Positions 42,314 to 50,895 of a DNA stretch of 64,000 nucleotides are shown here, piece after piece. A model generated the notes under the pieces. That model was not told the origin of the DNA and searched no databases. It worked only from the letters and a program-made list of their open reading frames with translations. Each line of letters opens with the position of its first letter. Position 1 is the stretch's first letter. Source of the DNA: Pontibacter amylolyticus (GTDB taxonomy: Bacteria > Bacteroidota > Bacteroidia > Cytophagales > Hymenobacteraceae). The translations under genes and the position numbers were made by a program. The stretch spans positions 142,373 through 206,372 of the forward strand of contig NZ_BMFP01000002.1 in NCBI RefSeq assembly GCF_014638845.1, given 5' to 3'.

Positions 42314-42868
42314 CTACTTCACCGTCTCCGCAAAGCCCAACTTAATCAGCGCAAACACGGCGTAGTTGATCATGTCGCGGTAGTTGGCTTCCACGCCTTC
42401 CGAGATCAGGGTTTGCCCTTCGTTGTCTTCGATCTGCTTGGTGCGGTAGAGCTTCATCAGGATGATGTCGGTGATGGAGCTCACGCGCATGTCGCGCCAG
42501 GCCTCGCCGTAGTCGTGGTTTTTGGCGTTGAGCAGTTTGATGTTCTCCTCGACCTGCCGAGTATACATGCGCTCCACCTCCTCTGCCGAAAGCGTCAGTT
42601 CGTCACTCTCCTGCAAACCAAGCTGCATCAGGGCGATCACGCAGTAGTTGATGATGCCCACAAACTCGTCGCGGATGTCGTCCTCCACCATTTGCCTGCC
42701 CTTCTCCTGAATGGAGCGGATGCGCTGCGCTTTTATAAAAATCTGGTCGGTGATGGACGGTAATCGGAGCACGCGCCAGGCGGTGCCGTAATCTTTGGTC
42801 TTCTTGACGAAGGTATCTTTGCAGCGGTTTACTACCTGATTATATTCCTGGAGTGTTTGACTAATCAA
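42314..42868 (-). CDS. DUF1599 protein
   Basis: A 184-residue protein with two similar halves, each containing a KNHDYGEAWRDMRVSSITDIILMKLYR-type segment (also KTKDYGTAWRVLRLPSITDQIFIKAQR), the hallmark of DUF1599. Function unknown; in Bacteroidota it commonly sits beside folP, which here is divergent and only 42 bases away. I assign a TTG start at 42868, since there is no ATG between there and sequence that runs into folP. Confidence 0.85.
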   Translation of the reverse strand: MISQTLQEYNQVVNRCKDTFVKKTKDYGTAWRVLRLPSITDQIFIKAQRIRSIQEKGRQMVEDDIRDEFVGIINYCVIALMQLGLQESDELTLSAEEVERMYTRQVEENIKLLNAKNHDYGEAWRDMRVSSITDIILMKLYRTKQIEDNEGQTLISEGVEANYRDMINYAVFALIKLGFAETVK

Positions 42869-42910
42869 CTTTTTAGCTTTAATTTTAAACGATTGACAGA
42901 TACGCCAACA

Positions 42911-43768
42911 TTGGAATCGAAAGATAAGTTTTTTCGAAGGAAAAGCACACTTAACTGCCGCGGAAAAATCCTTTCGCTGGACACCCCGCTCGTGATGGGC
43001 ATCCTCAACGTCACGCCTGACTCCTTTTATGCAGGCAGCCGCATCCGCTCTCTTGATGACGTGTTGCACCGCACCGAAGCCATGCTGCGCGACGGCGCCG
43101 ACATCCTCGACCTGGGAGGCTACTCTTCCCGACCGGGAGCTGCGGAAGTCTCGGTAGCCGAGGAATTGGACCGTGTTATACCTGCCGTGGAGGCCATCAT
43201 GCAGCGTTTTCCGGAAGCCATTATCTCAGTGGACACCTTCCGGGCCGAAGTGGCCGAGGCAAGTATACAGGCAGGCGCTTCTATCATCAACGACATTGCG
43301 GGCGGCAACCTCGACGAGGCCATGTTCGAAACCGTGGCGCGACTGCAGGTGCCGTACATCCTGATGCACATGCGCGGCACACCGCAGACCATGAACAGCC
43401 TGACGGACTATAACGACCTGGTGCTGGAGGTGATAGACGAACTGCAGGCCAAGGTGGCGCAGCTGAAGAACCTGGGCGTGAACGACATCATACTGGACCC
43501 GGGTTTCGGTTTTGCCAAGACCGTGGACCAGAACTTTGAGCTAATGCGTCGACTTGAGGAACTTCGTATACTGGAGCTGCCGTTACTAGTGGGAGTATCC
43601 CGCAAGTCCATGACCTACAAGTACCTCGGCATCGACCAAACTGAAGCACTGGCCGGCACAATAGCACTCAACACCATCGCGTTAACAAAGGGCGCCGACA
43701 TTTTGCGGGTGCACGACGTAAAAGAAACTAAACAGACTATCCAACTATACACGAAAGTAGCGCATTGA
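42911..43768 (+). CDS. folP: Dihydropteroate synthase
   Basis: A 285-residue enzyme that joins p-aminobenzoate to hydroxymethyl-dihydropterin diphosphate in folate synthesis; target of sulfonamides. VMGILNVTPDSFYAG is the first pterin motif, DGADILDLGGYSSRPGAAEVS the second, and ILDPGFGFAKTVDQN, LLVGVSRKSM and RVHDVKET complete the TIM barrel. The likely start is TTG at 42911 (before ESKDKFFRRKSTLNCRGK, the usual opening). The cdaA gene begins within its stop codon. Confidence 0.94.
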   Translation: MESKDKFFRRKSTLNCRGKILSLDTPLVMGILNVTPDSFYAGSRIRSLDDVLHRTEAMLRDGADILDLGGYSSRPGAAEVSVAEELDRVIPAVEAIMQRFPEAIISVDTFRAEVAEASIQAGASIINDIAGGNLDEAMFETVARLQVPYILMHMRGTPQTMNSLTDYNDLVLEVIDELQAKVAQLKNLGVNDIILDPGFGFAKTVDQNFELMRRLEELRILELPLLVGVSRKSMTYKYLGIDQTEALAGTIALNTIALTKGADILRVHDVKETKQTIQLYTKVAH

Positions 43769-44613
43769 TTCCTTTATTTACACTGGGTTTTTTGGAGATT
43801 GAGTTGCTGGATGTGCTCGACATCCTGCTCGTAACGGTATTGCTCTACCAGCTCTACAAACTCCTGACCGGTAGCGTGGCCCTCAAAATTTTCCTGGGGC
43901 TGCTCTCCGTATACCTGTTATACCTGGTGGTAAGGGCGGCTGGCATGGAGTTGCTCAGCATCATCCTCGGCCAGTTTATGGGCGTAGGTGTGCTGGCGGC
44001 CATCATCGTGTTCCAGCCTGAGATCCGGCGCTTCCTTTTGCTGATCGGTAAAACTACCGCCTTCAACAACGACCGCCTGTTCCGTGGCTTCCCCTGGCGC
44101 CGCGATCAGGTGGAAAAACTCAGTCTCACGCCTTTCATTGAAGCTGCTAAATCCCTGGCCGCTAAAAATACAGGCGCCCTGATCGTGTTTGCCAAGAGTT
44201 CTGAATTGAAATACTACGCCGAGTCCGGTGACCTGATCGATGCCGTGATCTCGAAGCGCCTGCTGATGTCGATCTTTAACAAGACGAGTCCGCTGCACGA
44301 CGGTGCCGTGATCATTTCGGGCAATCGCATCAAAGCGGCCCGCTGTATTTTGCCTGTGACGGAGAACAACGACATTCCCGCCTCGATGGGTCTGCGCCAC
44401 CGCGCCGCCATCGGCCTGAGCGAAGTAACCGACAGTGTGGTGCTGGTGGTATCGGAAGAGACAGGCCAGATCGCGCTCGTGCGCAATGCCGAGGTATACC
44501 GTAACCTCTCCTCTGCCGACCTGCGCGTGAAGCTCAACCAGTTCCTGTTCGACACAGACCAGAAACCAGCCGCTGCTCCGGCCCCGGCCGAGAAGCCGGT
44601 GAGTGCAGTATAA
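43765..44613 (+). CDS. cdaA: Diadenylate cyclase CdaA
   Basis: A 282-residue membrane enzyme that makes c-di-AMP from two ATP. Three hydrophobic spans (about 13-95) precede the DAC domain, whose DGA motif is in SPLHDGAVIISGNRI and RHR motif in MGLRHRAAIGLSE, both intact. The start is TTG at 43765, overlapping the folP stop by four bases, so expression is coupled to folP. A terminator follows. No glmM or cdaR gene is beside it, as is usual for Bacteroidota. Confidence 0.95.
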   Translation: MIPLFTLGFLEIELLDVLDILLVTVLLYQLYKLLTGSVALKIFLGLLSVYLLYLVVRAAGMELLSIILGQFMGVGVLAAIIVFQPEIRRFLLLIGKTTAFNNDRLFRGFPWRRDQVEKLSLTPFIEAAKSLAAKNTGALIVFAKSSELKYYAESGDLIDAVISKRLLMSIFNKTSPLHDGAVIISGNRIKAARCILPVTENNDIPASMGLRHRAAIGLSEVTDSVVLVVSEETGQIALVRNAEVYRNLSSADLRVKLNQFLFDTDQKPAAAPAPAEKPVSAV

Positions 44614-44636
44614 GGTTTAAGCCATAAACTAACAGC

Positions 44637-44665
44637 AAAGCCAGCCTTCCGGGGCTGGCTTTTTT
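44637..44665 (+). terminator. Terminator of folP-cdaA operon
   Basis: AAAGCCAGCC, loop TTCCGG, GGCTGGCTTT followed by TTTT. Confidence 0.92.
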
Positions 44666-44907
44666 ATTTAACCTGGCACAAGGCTGATCGCTATACCTGT
44701 TTTCTAGCACCGCCTTATTGGGGGCTCACACCACAATGTGTGGAAGCAGTTCCCCATCTTTCTACGTGCATCCACAGTTTGGGAGAAACCCACCTTAATC
44801 ACAATAACCTGATTATCAGTCAATTGATTTGAAAATCAACTTATGGCACGGTTATGCCAATAGGGGTATTCTAAATCAAATGTTAATCAGAACTAAATAA
44901 GCATAAC

Positions 44908-45249
44908 ATGAAAAAAGCAACTTTTTTAGCAGCCGCCATCGCCCTTCTTGGATTTACATCAATCGATGCAAACGCACAAGCTACACAGGCTGCTGAGCAA
45001 GCACAGACGCAAACTCAGAACGACAATAAAGAGAAAGTTACAAAAGATCAGCTTCCAGCCCCTGTAAAGGCGGTGTTAGATCACGAAACTTACAAAGAGT
45101 GGACGGTAGGCGACATCTACAAAGTGAAGCCAGCTGAAGGTGACGCGAACGCAAAAGTTGTTTACGAGATCAACCTGACCAACAAAGAAGGTCAGTCTGG
45201 TACAATCACTCTTGACGAACAAGGCAAAGACGCTTCTAAAGAAGACTAG
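44908..45249 (+). CDS. Small periplasmic protein of unknown function
   Basis: A 113-residue exported protein with signal peptide (KKATFLAAAIALLGFTSIDANAQ), a Gln/Thr-rich low-complexity linker and about 65 residues with PEPSY-like alternation (PVKAVLDHETYKEWTVGDIYKV ... VVYEINLTNKEGQSGTITLDEQG). Codon use is AT-richer than the surroundings. It may bind something in the periplasm, but no family is certain. Single gene with its own terminator. Confidence 0.7.
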   Translation: MKKATFLAAAIALLGFTSIDANAQATQAAEQAQTQTQNDNKEKVTKDQLPAPVKAVLDHETYKEWTVGDIYKVKPAEGDANAKVVYEINLTNKEGQSGTITLDEQGKDASKED

Positions 45250-45293
45250 CCTCAGCGCATTTAAGACAATACTTAGAACTAACTATGGAAAGG

Positions 45294-45318
45294 GCCTCCG
45301 CTAAGCGGAGGCTTTTTT
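45294..45318 (+). terminator. Terminator
   Basis: GCCTCCGCT, loop A, AGCGGAGGC followed by TTTTTT; the effective loop is TAA within CGC/GCG. Confidence 0.9.
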
Positions 45319-45329
45319 GCGTCTATACC

Positions 45330-45542
45330 TTAAGCTCTTCTTTTCCAAAACACCCAATAGGCCAGCAACCCGAACACCGGCACCACCCACAGCACCACCA
45401 TCCAGAGCAGGCGCTCCGTCAGGGTATAGTCTGTCTTGAAAATCAGGTGCAGCAGCGAAAGGACGACCAATAAGTAGTGGGCCACCACCAGCAGTACGAT
45501 GGAACCGAAGAAAGGATCGTTTTGGATAAAGCAGAGGGACAT
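45330..45542 (-). CDS. PLDc_N domain membrane protein
   Basis: A 70-residue protein with two membrane spans; the second part, LWMVVLWVVPVFGLLAYWVFWKRR, is the phospholipase D nuclease N-terminal (PLDc_N) signature, here without any catalytic domain. Common as a stand-alone gene in Bacteroidota. Probably co-transcribed with the following membrane gene's region; function unknown. Confidence 0.8.
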   Translation of the reverse strand: MSLCFIQNDPFFGSIVLLVVAHYLLVVLSLLHLIFKTDYTLTERLLWMVVLWVVPVFGLLAYWVFWKRRA

Positions 45543-45573
45543 ATAAGGGGATTGAAGTTAAGGCTGAACAGGT

Positions 45574-45864
45574 TTACCCAAACAGAATCTGGCTGACAAA
45601 CCACGCCAGGTAGGCCAAGGCCGGAGCGCAGAGCAGGAGTATCATGCCCAGGTTTACACGCACCCACTGCGGGTTGAGCATCATACTCAGGTAGGCCTCC
45701 GCTGAGAGCAGGATGGAAAAGTAAAAAGTGATCTGAAGCAGCGTGCCCGTCAGGTTTACCTCACCCCGCATGTCGGCTGTGGCATAGGCCAGAAACGAGA
45801 TCACTAGCCAGGCCAGCACGGTGCCGAGCAGCAACTGACCAGCCTTTATTTTAACGTTGTTCAT
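45574..45864 (-). CDS. Small three-span membrane protein
   Basis: A 96-residue protein with three hydrophobic segments (about 8-28, 40-58 and 72-92). No family recognised. I use the ATG at 45864; an upstream in-frame start would run through a terminator and into kbl. Its start region carries two direct copies of the GGTATA word. It lies 31 bases before the PLDc_N gene on the minus strand. Confidence 0.6.
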   Translation of the reverse strand: MNNVKIKAGQLLLGTVLAWLVISFLAYATADMRGEVNLTGTLLQITFYFSILLSAEAYLSMMLNPQWVRVNLGMILLLCAPALAYLAWFVSQILFG

Positions 45865-45908
45865 AGGTATAGCAGGTATAAATGAAAACCGTACCTGACA
45901 AGGTACTA

Positions 45909-45944
45909 AAAAAACAGCCGCTCCCCAAGCGGAAGCGGCTGTTT
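45909..45944 (-). terminator. Terminator of kbl
   Basis: On the minus strand AAACAGCCGCT faces AGCGGCTGTTT with the loop CCGCTTGGGG, followed by TTTTTT. Confidence 0.85.
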
Positions 45945-45968
45945 CTATACCTTGATAGATTTGCAATT

Positions 45969-47165
<1,197 letters not shown>

Positions 47166-47227
47166 GTTTATCTTCGTTAGGCTGTTACTAATTTATTTTG
47201 ATCGGCAGGTATAGCACCTGGCTTCGG

Positions 47228-48649
47228 TTATTCCTCTGTTTTGGGCGGCGGACGACGGATGATAGGTCGCGGCCGCGGTGGTTTTGGTTTTTCCGCCTGG
47301 TCCTCAGGTATAGGGGGCTCTTCCGTTCCCGCTTCCTCAGGTCTATCCAGTATTGCTGGACTCTCCTGCTTTTCTTCTACGCTCGGTTCTATCTCTGGTG
47401 CAGCCGAGACTGGCGGTGTCGGTCGCCTGATGATCGGGCGCGGACGGGGCGGCTTGGCTGGTGGCGCAGCATTGGGCTGCGCTTCTGGTGTGTGCTGAAC
47501 TGGCTGATTGCCTGCCTGCTCCACTTCAGTAATTGGCGCGATTGGTGAGGTTTCCGCTGCAAGTTCATTTGCAGGGAATTTCTTTTCTGGTGATACGTCT
47601 ACAGTCGCGTCAGGTATAGCAAGTTCCCCCTCAGCAGATTTTGCCTCTTCCGGCATCGCTTCCGGAGCAGCAGGTTTTGACAAAGCAGCCGAGCGCTTCA
47701 TGACAGGCCGTGGCCTGGGTGGTTTTGGTGCGCCTTCGGCAGCGGATTGCGTTGGGTTGTCTATACCTGTTGGCGCTGTTTCTGCAGCAGCTGGCCCGGC
47801 TTCTATACCTGAACCCAACTGTTGTTCTTCCACAGGCTTCTGCAAAACAATTGGCCTTTTGATCACCGGTCTTGGGCGCGGTGGCTTTGGTGCTTCAGCG
47901 GCTGTCTCACTGGCTGGCGCTATACCTTCGTCTGCTACTCCCGAAACTGGTTGCTCCTCCCCTTGCAGCGGGTTTTGCAGCGCGGTTGGCCGCTTGATCA
48001 CAGGCCGCGGGCGGACTGGCTTAGCTGCTTCAGCTGATGCTTCCGAAGAAGCGGCCTGCTCAGGTATAGCTTTGGTATCTTGCTCTTCTCTGGTTGGCTG
48101 GTCTTCCGGTTTTGCCAGGGCGGCCGGGCGCTTGATTACCGGTCTGGCGCGTGGCGCGGCAGGCTTGGCGGCTTCTTCGGCCTGTTTTGCCGGGGCTGGC
48201 GCTTCATCTTCGGCAGCAGGCGTTTGCAAAGCTGCTGGTCGGCGCACCACAGGTCTTGGCTTAGGCGCTGCGGCAGGTATAACCGGCTTTTCCTCAGTTG
48301 TTTCCTGTGGAACGTCCGGGGTGGCAGGTATAGCCAGCGCATCTGGAGTGATCTCTGCCTGAGGCGCAGGTATAGCAGCAGTTCTGCCGGCTTCAGGTAT
48401 AGCGCCTGACGGGGCGGCGCGTCGGGCGGCTGGGCGTGGAGCAGACGTGGTGGCTGGCCTTGGCACATCCTCTTCGCGCAGGTGGTAGCGCAGCCGTACG
48501 TTGTTGAGCACCATTTTCACGGCCACATAAAAGCTGTTGGGGTGCATTTGCGCGTACATGCTCTCCCAGGCCCGGTACCGGCCCGGATCTTCTGCCGCGA
48601 AGGCATCCCTGTTTATCCGCTTCTTTATGAGGTACTCTTCAAACGTCAT
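47228..48649 (-). CDS. Proline-rich protein with seven PRPVIKRP-type repeats
   Basis: A 473-residue protein. The first 65 residues are an ordinary folded domain (TFEEYLIKKRINRDAFAAEDPGRYRAW ... MHPNSFYVAVKMVLNNVRLRY) that I recall as conserved in Bacteroidota without a named function. The rest is low-complexity Pro/Ala/Glu with seven basic modules like PRPVIKRPAALQKP spaced by 40-70 acidic residues. No signal peptide or membrane span. The basic modules could bind nucleic acid or acidic partners. The gene carries about 11 copies of the GGTATA word and lies 62 bases before kbl on the same strand. Confidence 0.75.
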   Translation of the reverse strand: MTFEEYLIKKRINRDAFAAEDPGRYRAWESMYAQMHPNSFYVAVKMVLNNVRLRYHLREEDVPRPATTSAPRPAARRAAPSGAIPEAGRTAAIPAPQAEITPDALAIPATPDVPQETTEEKPVIPAAAPKPRPVVRRPAALQTPAAEDEAPAPAKQAEEAAKPAAPRARPVIKRPAALAKPEDQPTREEQDTKAIPEQAASSEASAEAAKPVRPRPVIKRPTALQNPLQGEEQPVSGVADEGIAPASETAAEAPKPPRPRPVIKRPIVLQKPVEEQQLGSGIEAGPAAAETAPTGIDNPTQSAAEGAPKPPRPRPVMKRSAALSKPAAPEAMPEEAKSAEGELAIPDATVDVSPEKKFPANELAAETSPIAPITEVEQAGNQPVQHTPEAQPNAAPPAKPPRPRPIIRRPTPPVSAAPEIEPSVEEKQESPAILDRPEEAGTEEPPIPEDQAEKPKPPRPRPIIRRPPPKTEE

Positions 48650-49036
48650 AGTGCGCTGACCGTGTGCTATACCTGCAAAGGTACGGAAACAGGCCTGAAT
48701 CGTGTCTTACATTCACCCAATCGGCCTGCAATGCTTCCTGCGGCGGCCTTTTGCTCAACAAATATAAGAAAATCGCACTCCTGAAACAGGATGGCATTAT
48801 TTCTATTTTAACGTTGCATTACTTAATCGTTAAATCTGCCCCTCGCTCTTTCAGTACCCGGCCAGCCGCTATACCTTTGGTCCGTGGTGAAAATAATAGG
48901 TTAAGATTAAATTAGTGAGCTTGAAGCGCTTGCCTTTGGCAGGCGTTTTCTATTTCAGAACCTTTGGGATTCTTGTGTTTATACTTTCAGGATTGCCTTG
49001 AAATCGGTTACTTTGTGCAATTAATTTACTCTGACT
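48650..49036. other. Intergenic region between proline-rich gene and tdh
   Basis: 387 bases. On the minus strand TACCTTTG (48683-48676) is a -7 match for the proline-rich gene. On the plus strand a full promoter (48849-48879) and a terminator (48924-48952) lie back to back, as described separately. No protein-coding gene is apparent. Confidence 0.5.
48849..48952 (+). ncRNA. Candidate small RNA or tdh leader with terminator
   Basis: TTTC (48849-48852), 19 bases, TACCTTTG (48872-48879) is a good Bacteroidota promoter. Transcription from about 48885 meets a hairpin at 48924-48949 (AAGCGCTTGCC, loop TTT, GGCAGGCGTTT, with G.U pairs) and a T-rich run. The product would be a small RNA of roughly 65-70 bases. 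Alternatively it is the leader of tdh, whose ATG is at 49037, with the hairpin acting as an attenuator. Confidence 0.4.
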
Positions 49037-50014
49037 ATGGCAAACACAAGTGACACGGTATTGGTGATTGGCGCCTGCGGACAACTTGGCTCTGAACTCA
49101 CCCTGGAGCTCCGCAATATGTACGGTGGGTCTAATGTAGTGGCCGCCGATATTTCGGCGCCCAAGCAGGCTGACCTCCGCGACTCAGGCCCATTTGAGAA
49201 GGTGGATGTGCTGGACACAAACGTTTTGGCCGAACTAGCCTCCAAATATAAATTCAAGCAGATTTATCACCTCGCCGCCGTGCTGTCGGCCACCGGTGAG
49301 CGCAACCCGAAGTTCGCCTGGAAGCTGAACATGGAAGGTCTGTTCAACGTGCTGGACCTGTCGCTGGAGCACAAGGTGCAGAAGGTGTACTGGCCCAGCT
49401 CCATTGCCGTATTCGGCCCGAACACCCCACGCCAGAACACGCCGCAGTATACCGTCATGGACCCGAACACGGTCTATGGCATCAGCAAGCAGGCCGGTGA
49501 GCGCTGGTGTGAGTACTACTTCCAGAAATACGGCCTCGATGTGCGCAGCCTCCGCTACCCTGGCCTGATCGGTTACAAAGCCCTGCCGGGCGGCGGCACC
49601 ACCGACTACGCCGTGGACATTTACCACAAGGCTTTAGAGAGCGGAACATACGAGTGCTTCCTGAGCGAAGACACCTACCTGCCGATGATGTACATGCCAG
49701 ATGCCCTGAAAGCGACGCTGGACCTGATGCACGCCCCGGCCGAGCAGGTGAAGATCCGCGACTCTTACAACCTGAGCGCCATGAGCTTCTCGCCGAAGGA
49801 AATTACCGAGTCCATCCAAAAGTTTATACCTGATTTCAGCATCACCTACAAGCCCGACTACCGTCAGCAGATCGCCGACTCCTGGCCGCAGAGCATCGAC
49901 GACAGCACCGCCCAGCAGGACTGGGGCTGGAAACCTGCCTATGACCTAGATGCCATGACGGAGGATATGCTGTTGAACCTGAAGAAGATGAAGGAAGAAC
50001 AGACGCTGGCCTAA
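49037..50014 (+). CDS. tdh: L-threonine 3-dehydrogenase (SDR type)
   Basis: A 325-residue NAD-dependent short-chain dehydrogenase/epimerase family protein. VLVIGACGQLGSELT is the NAD site, and YGISKQAGERWCEYYFQ carries the catalytic Tyr and Lys; the match over GPNTPRQNTPQYTVMDPNTVYGISK and YPGLIGYKALPGGGTTDYAV is specific to the extended-SDR threonine dehydrogenases rather than sugar epimerases. Product 2-amino-3-ketobutyrate is the substrate of Kbl, encoded 1.9 kb away on the other strand. Confidence 0.92.
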   Translation: MANTSDTVLVIGACGQLGSELTLELRNMYGGSNVVAADISAPKQADLRDSGPFEKVDVLDTNVLAELASKYKFKQIYHLAAVLSATGERNPKFAWKLNMEGLFNVLDLSLEHKVQKVYWPSSIAVFGPNTPRQNTPQYTVMDPNTVYGISKQAGERWCEYYFQKYGLDVRSLRYPGLIGYKALPGGGTTDYAVDIYHKALESGTYECFLSEDTYLPMMYMPDALKATLDLMHAPAEQVKIRDSYNLSAMSFSPKEITESIQKFIPDFSITYKPDYRQQIADSWPQSIDDSTAQQDWGWKPAYDLDAMTEDMLLNLKKMKEEQTLA

Positions 50015-50117
50015 GGCGTTTGATTATCTTGAAAAAAGACTTTTTGGACAAAGAACTTACAGGGTAAGACACATGATCTGATAGTCCCCTAAAGCCAAAA
50101 CTCTACAAAGTATAAAA

Positions 50118-50155
50118 CCGAAAGCGGGTGGTGCGAAAGCATCATCCGCTTTTTT
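50118..50155 (+). terminator. Terminator of tdh
   Basis: AAAGCGGGTGGTGC and GCATCATCCGCTTT pair with two G.T wobbles around GAAA, followed by TTTTT. Confidence 0.8.
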
Positions 50156-50345
50156 TGCTCAACAAACGAAATTATCACCGCAGACCCCATCTGCAAAAAT
50201 CAGGCACAACATTTGCTTCAGGCTATATATTCATTTAAATATAAAAAGGAGCGAAACGCTGATAGCCTTTGCTTTCCGTTTGCCAATGGGCCATCCGCCC
50301 TGGATTTGTATTTTAATAAAGATTAAAGATTAGCTACACTTGCAC

Positions 50346-50380
50346 AAACAGCCGCCAGCATCTTGTTGGCGGCTGTTTTC
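50346..50380 (+). terminator. Orphan terminator
   Basis: AAACAGCCGCCA and TGGCGGCTGTTT pair around a 9-base loop, followed by TCTTATT. No gene directly precedes it on this strand. Confidence 0.75.
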
Positions 50381-50481
50381 TTATTCAGCGGTTAACCTAT
50401 ATTTTGCACAAAACGTCTACAAGTTACATGGAATACTGTCGCAGGACCGTAACAGGTTTTCCGGCCTCAAAACTATGAAAC

Positions 50482-50820
50482 ATGACTGTAACTGAAATAA
50501 ATGACGAAAAGCTGCGTCAGCTGATTTTTGAAAAGGAAAGAGTGATCGTCAAGTTCACCGACCCGGCCTGCCCGGTATGCAAACAACTGTCCCCTTCCTT
50601 TCGGAAGCTTTCTACAGAACCTCGGTACACCAATATTACTTTCGCGCGCATGAGCGCCAGCGAAAATCCCGTATCCAGCCAGGAAGTTAAACAGACGGGT
50701 ACGCCATTTTTTGCTTCTTACCTGAAAGGAACAATTCAGGAGTGCGGCATTGTTGACACCGAAGAAGGCATCCGCGCTATGCTGACCCGGCTCCTGCAGC
50801 CCGCCAGTCAGGAAACCTGA
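50482..50820 (+). CDS. Thioredoxin-like protein with CPVC motif
   Basis: A 112-residue cytoplasmic thioredoxin-fold protein. VIVKFTDPACPVCKQLSPSFRKL places the CxxC as CPVC (35-38), and TGTPFFASY is the cis-proline strand. The usual WCGPC is replaced by ACPVC, so redox potential or partners differ from TrxA. No signal peptide. Single gene, followed 75 bases later by the DUF4403 lipoprotein. Confidence 0.85.
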   Translation: MTVTEINDEKLRQLIFEKERVIVKFTDPACPVCKQLSPSFRKLSTEPRYTNITFARMSASENPVSSQEVKQTGTPFFASYLKGTIQECGIVDTEEGIRAMLTRLLQPASQET

Positions 50821-50895
50821 TTTGCTAGACCTTACACAGGTATAGCGAAAGCGCAAATGCCGTAACTTGCGTCCTTATTTAGAAGCCTATACCGC

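Larger units (their letters stand above)
50015..50481. other. Gene-free region with two terminators
   Basis: 467 bases. The first hairpin (50118-50155) ends tdh. A second, plus-strand terminator sits at 50346-50380 with no gene between them, so an unrecognised short transcript may lie at about 50160-50380. Nothing else is recognisable. Confidence 0.5.

Noticed and set aside
47508..48362. Long Ser/Ala/Gly-rich frame opposite the proline-rich gene
   Set aside because: It is the mirror of the repeat modules on the minus strand; the minus-strand frame has the ordinary folded N-terminal domain.
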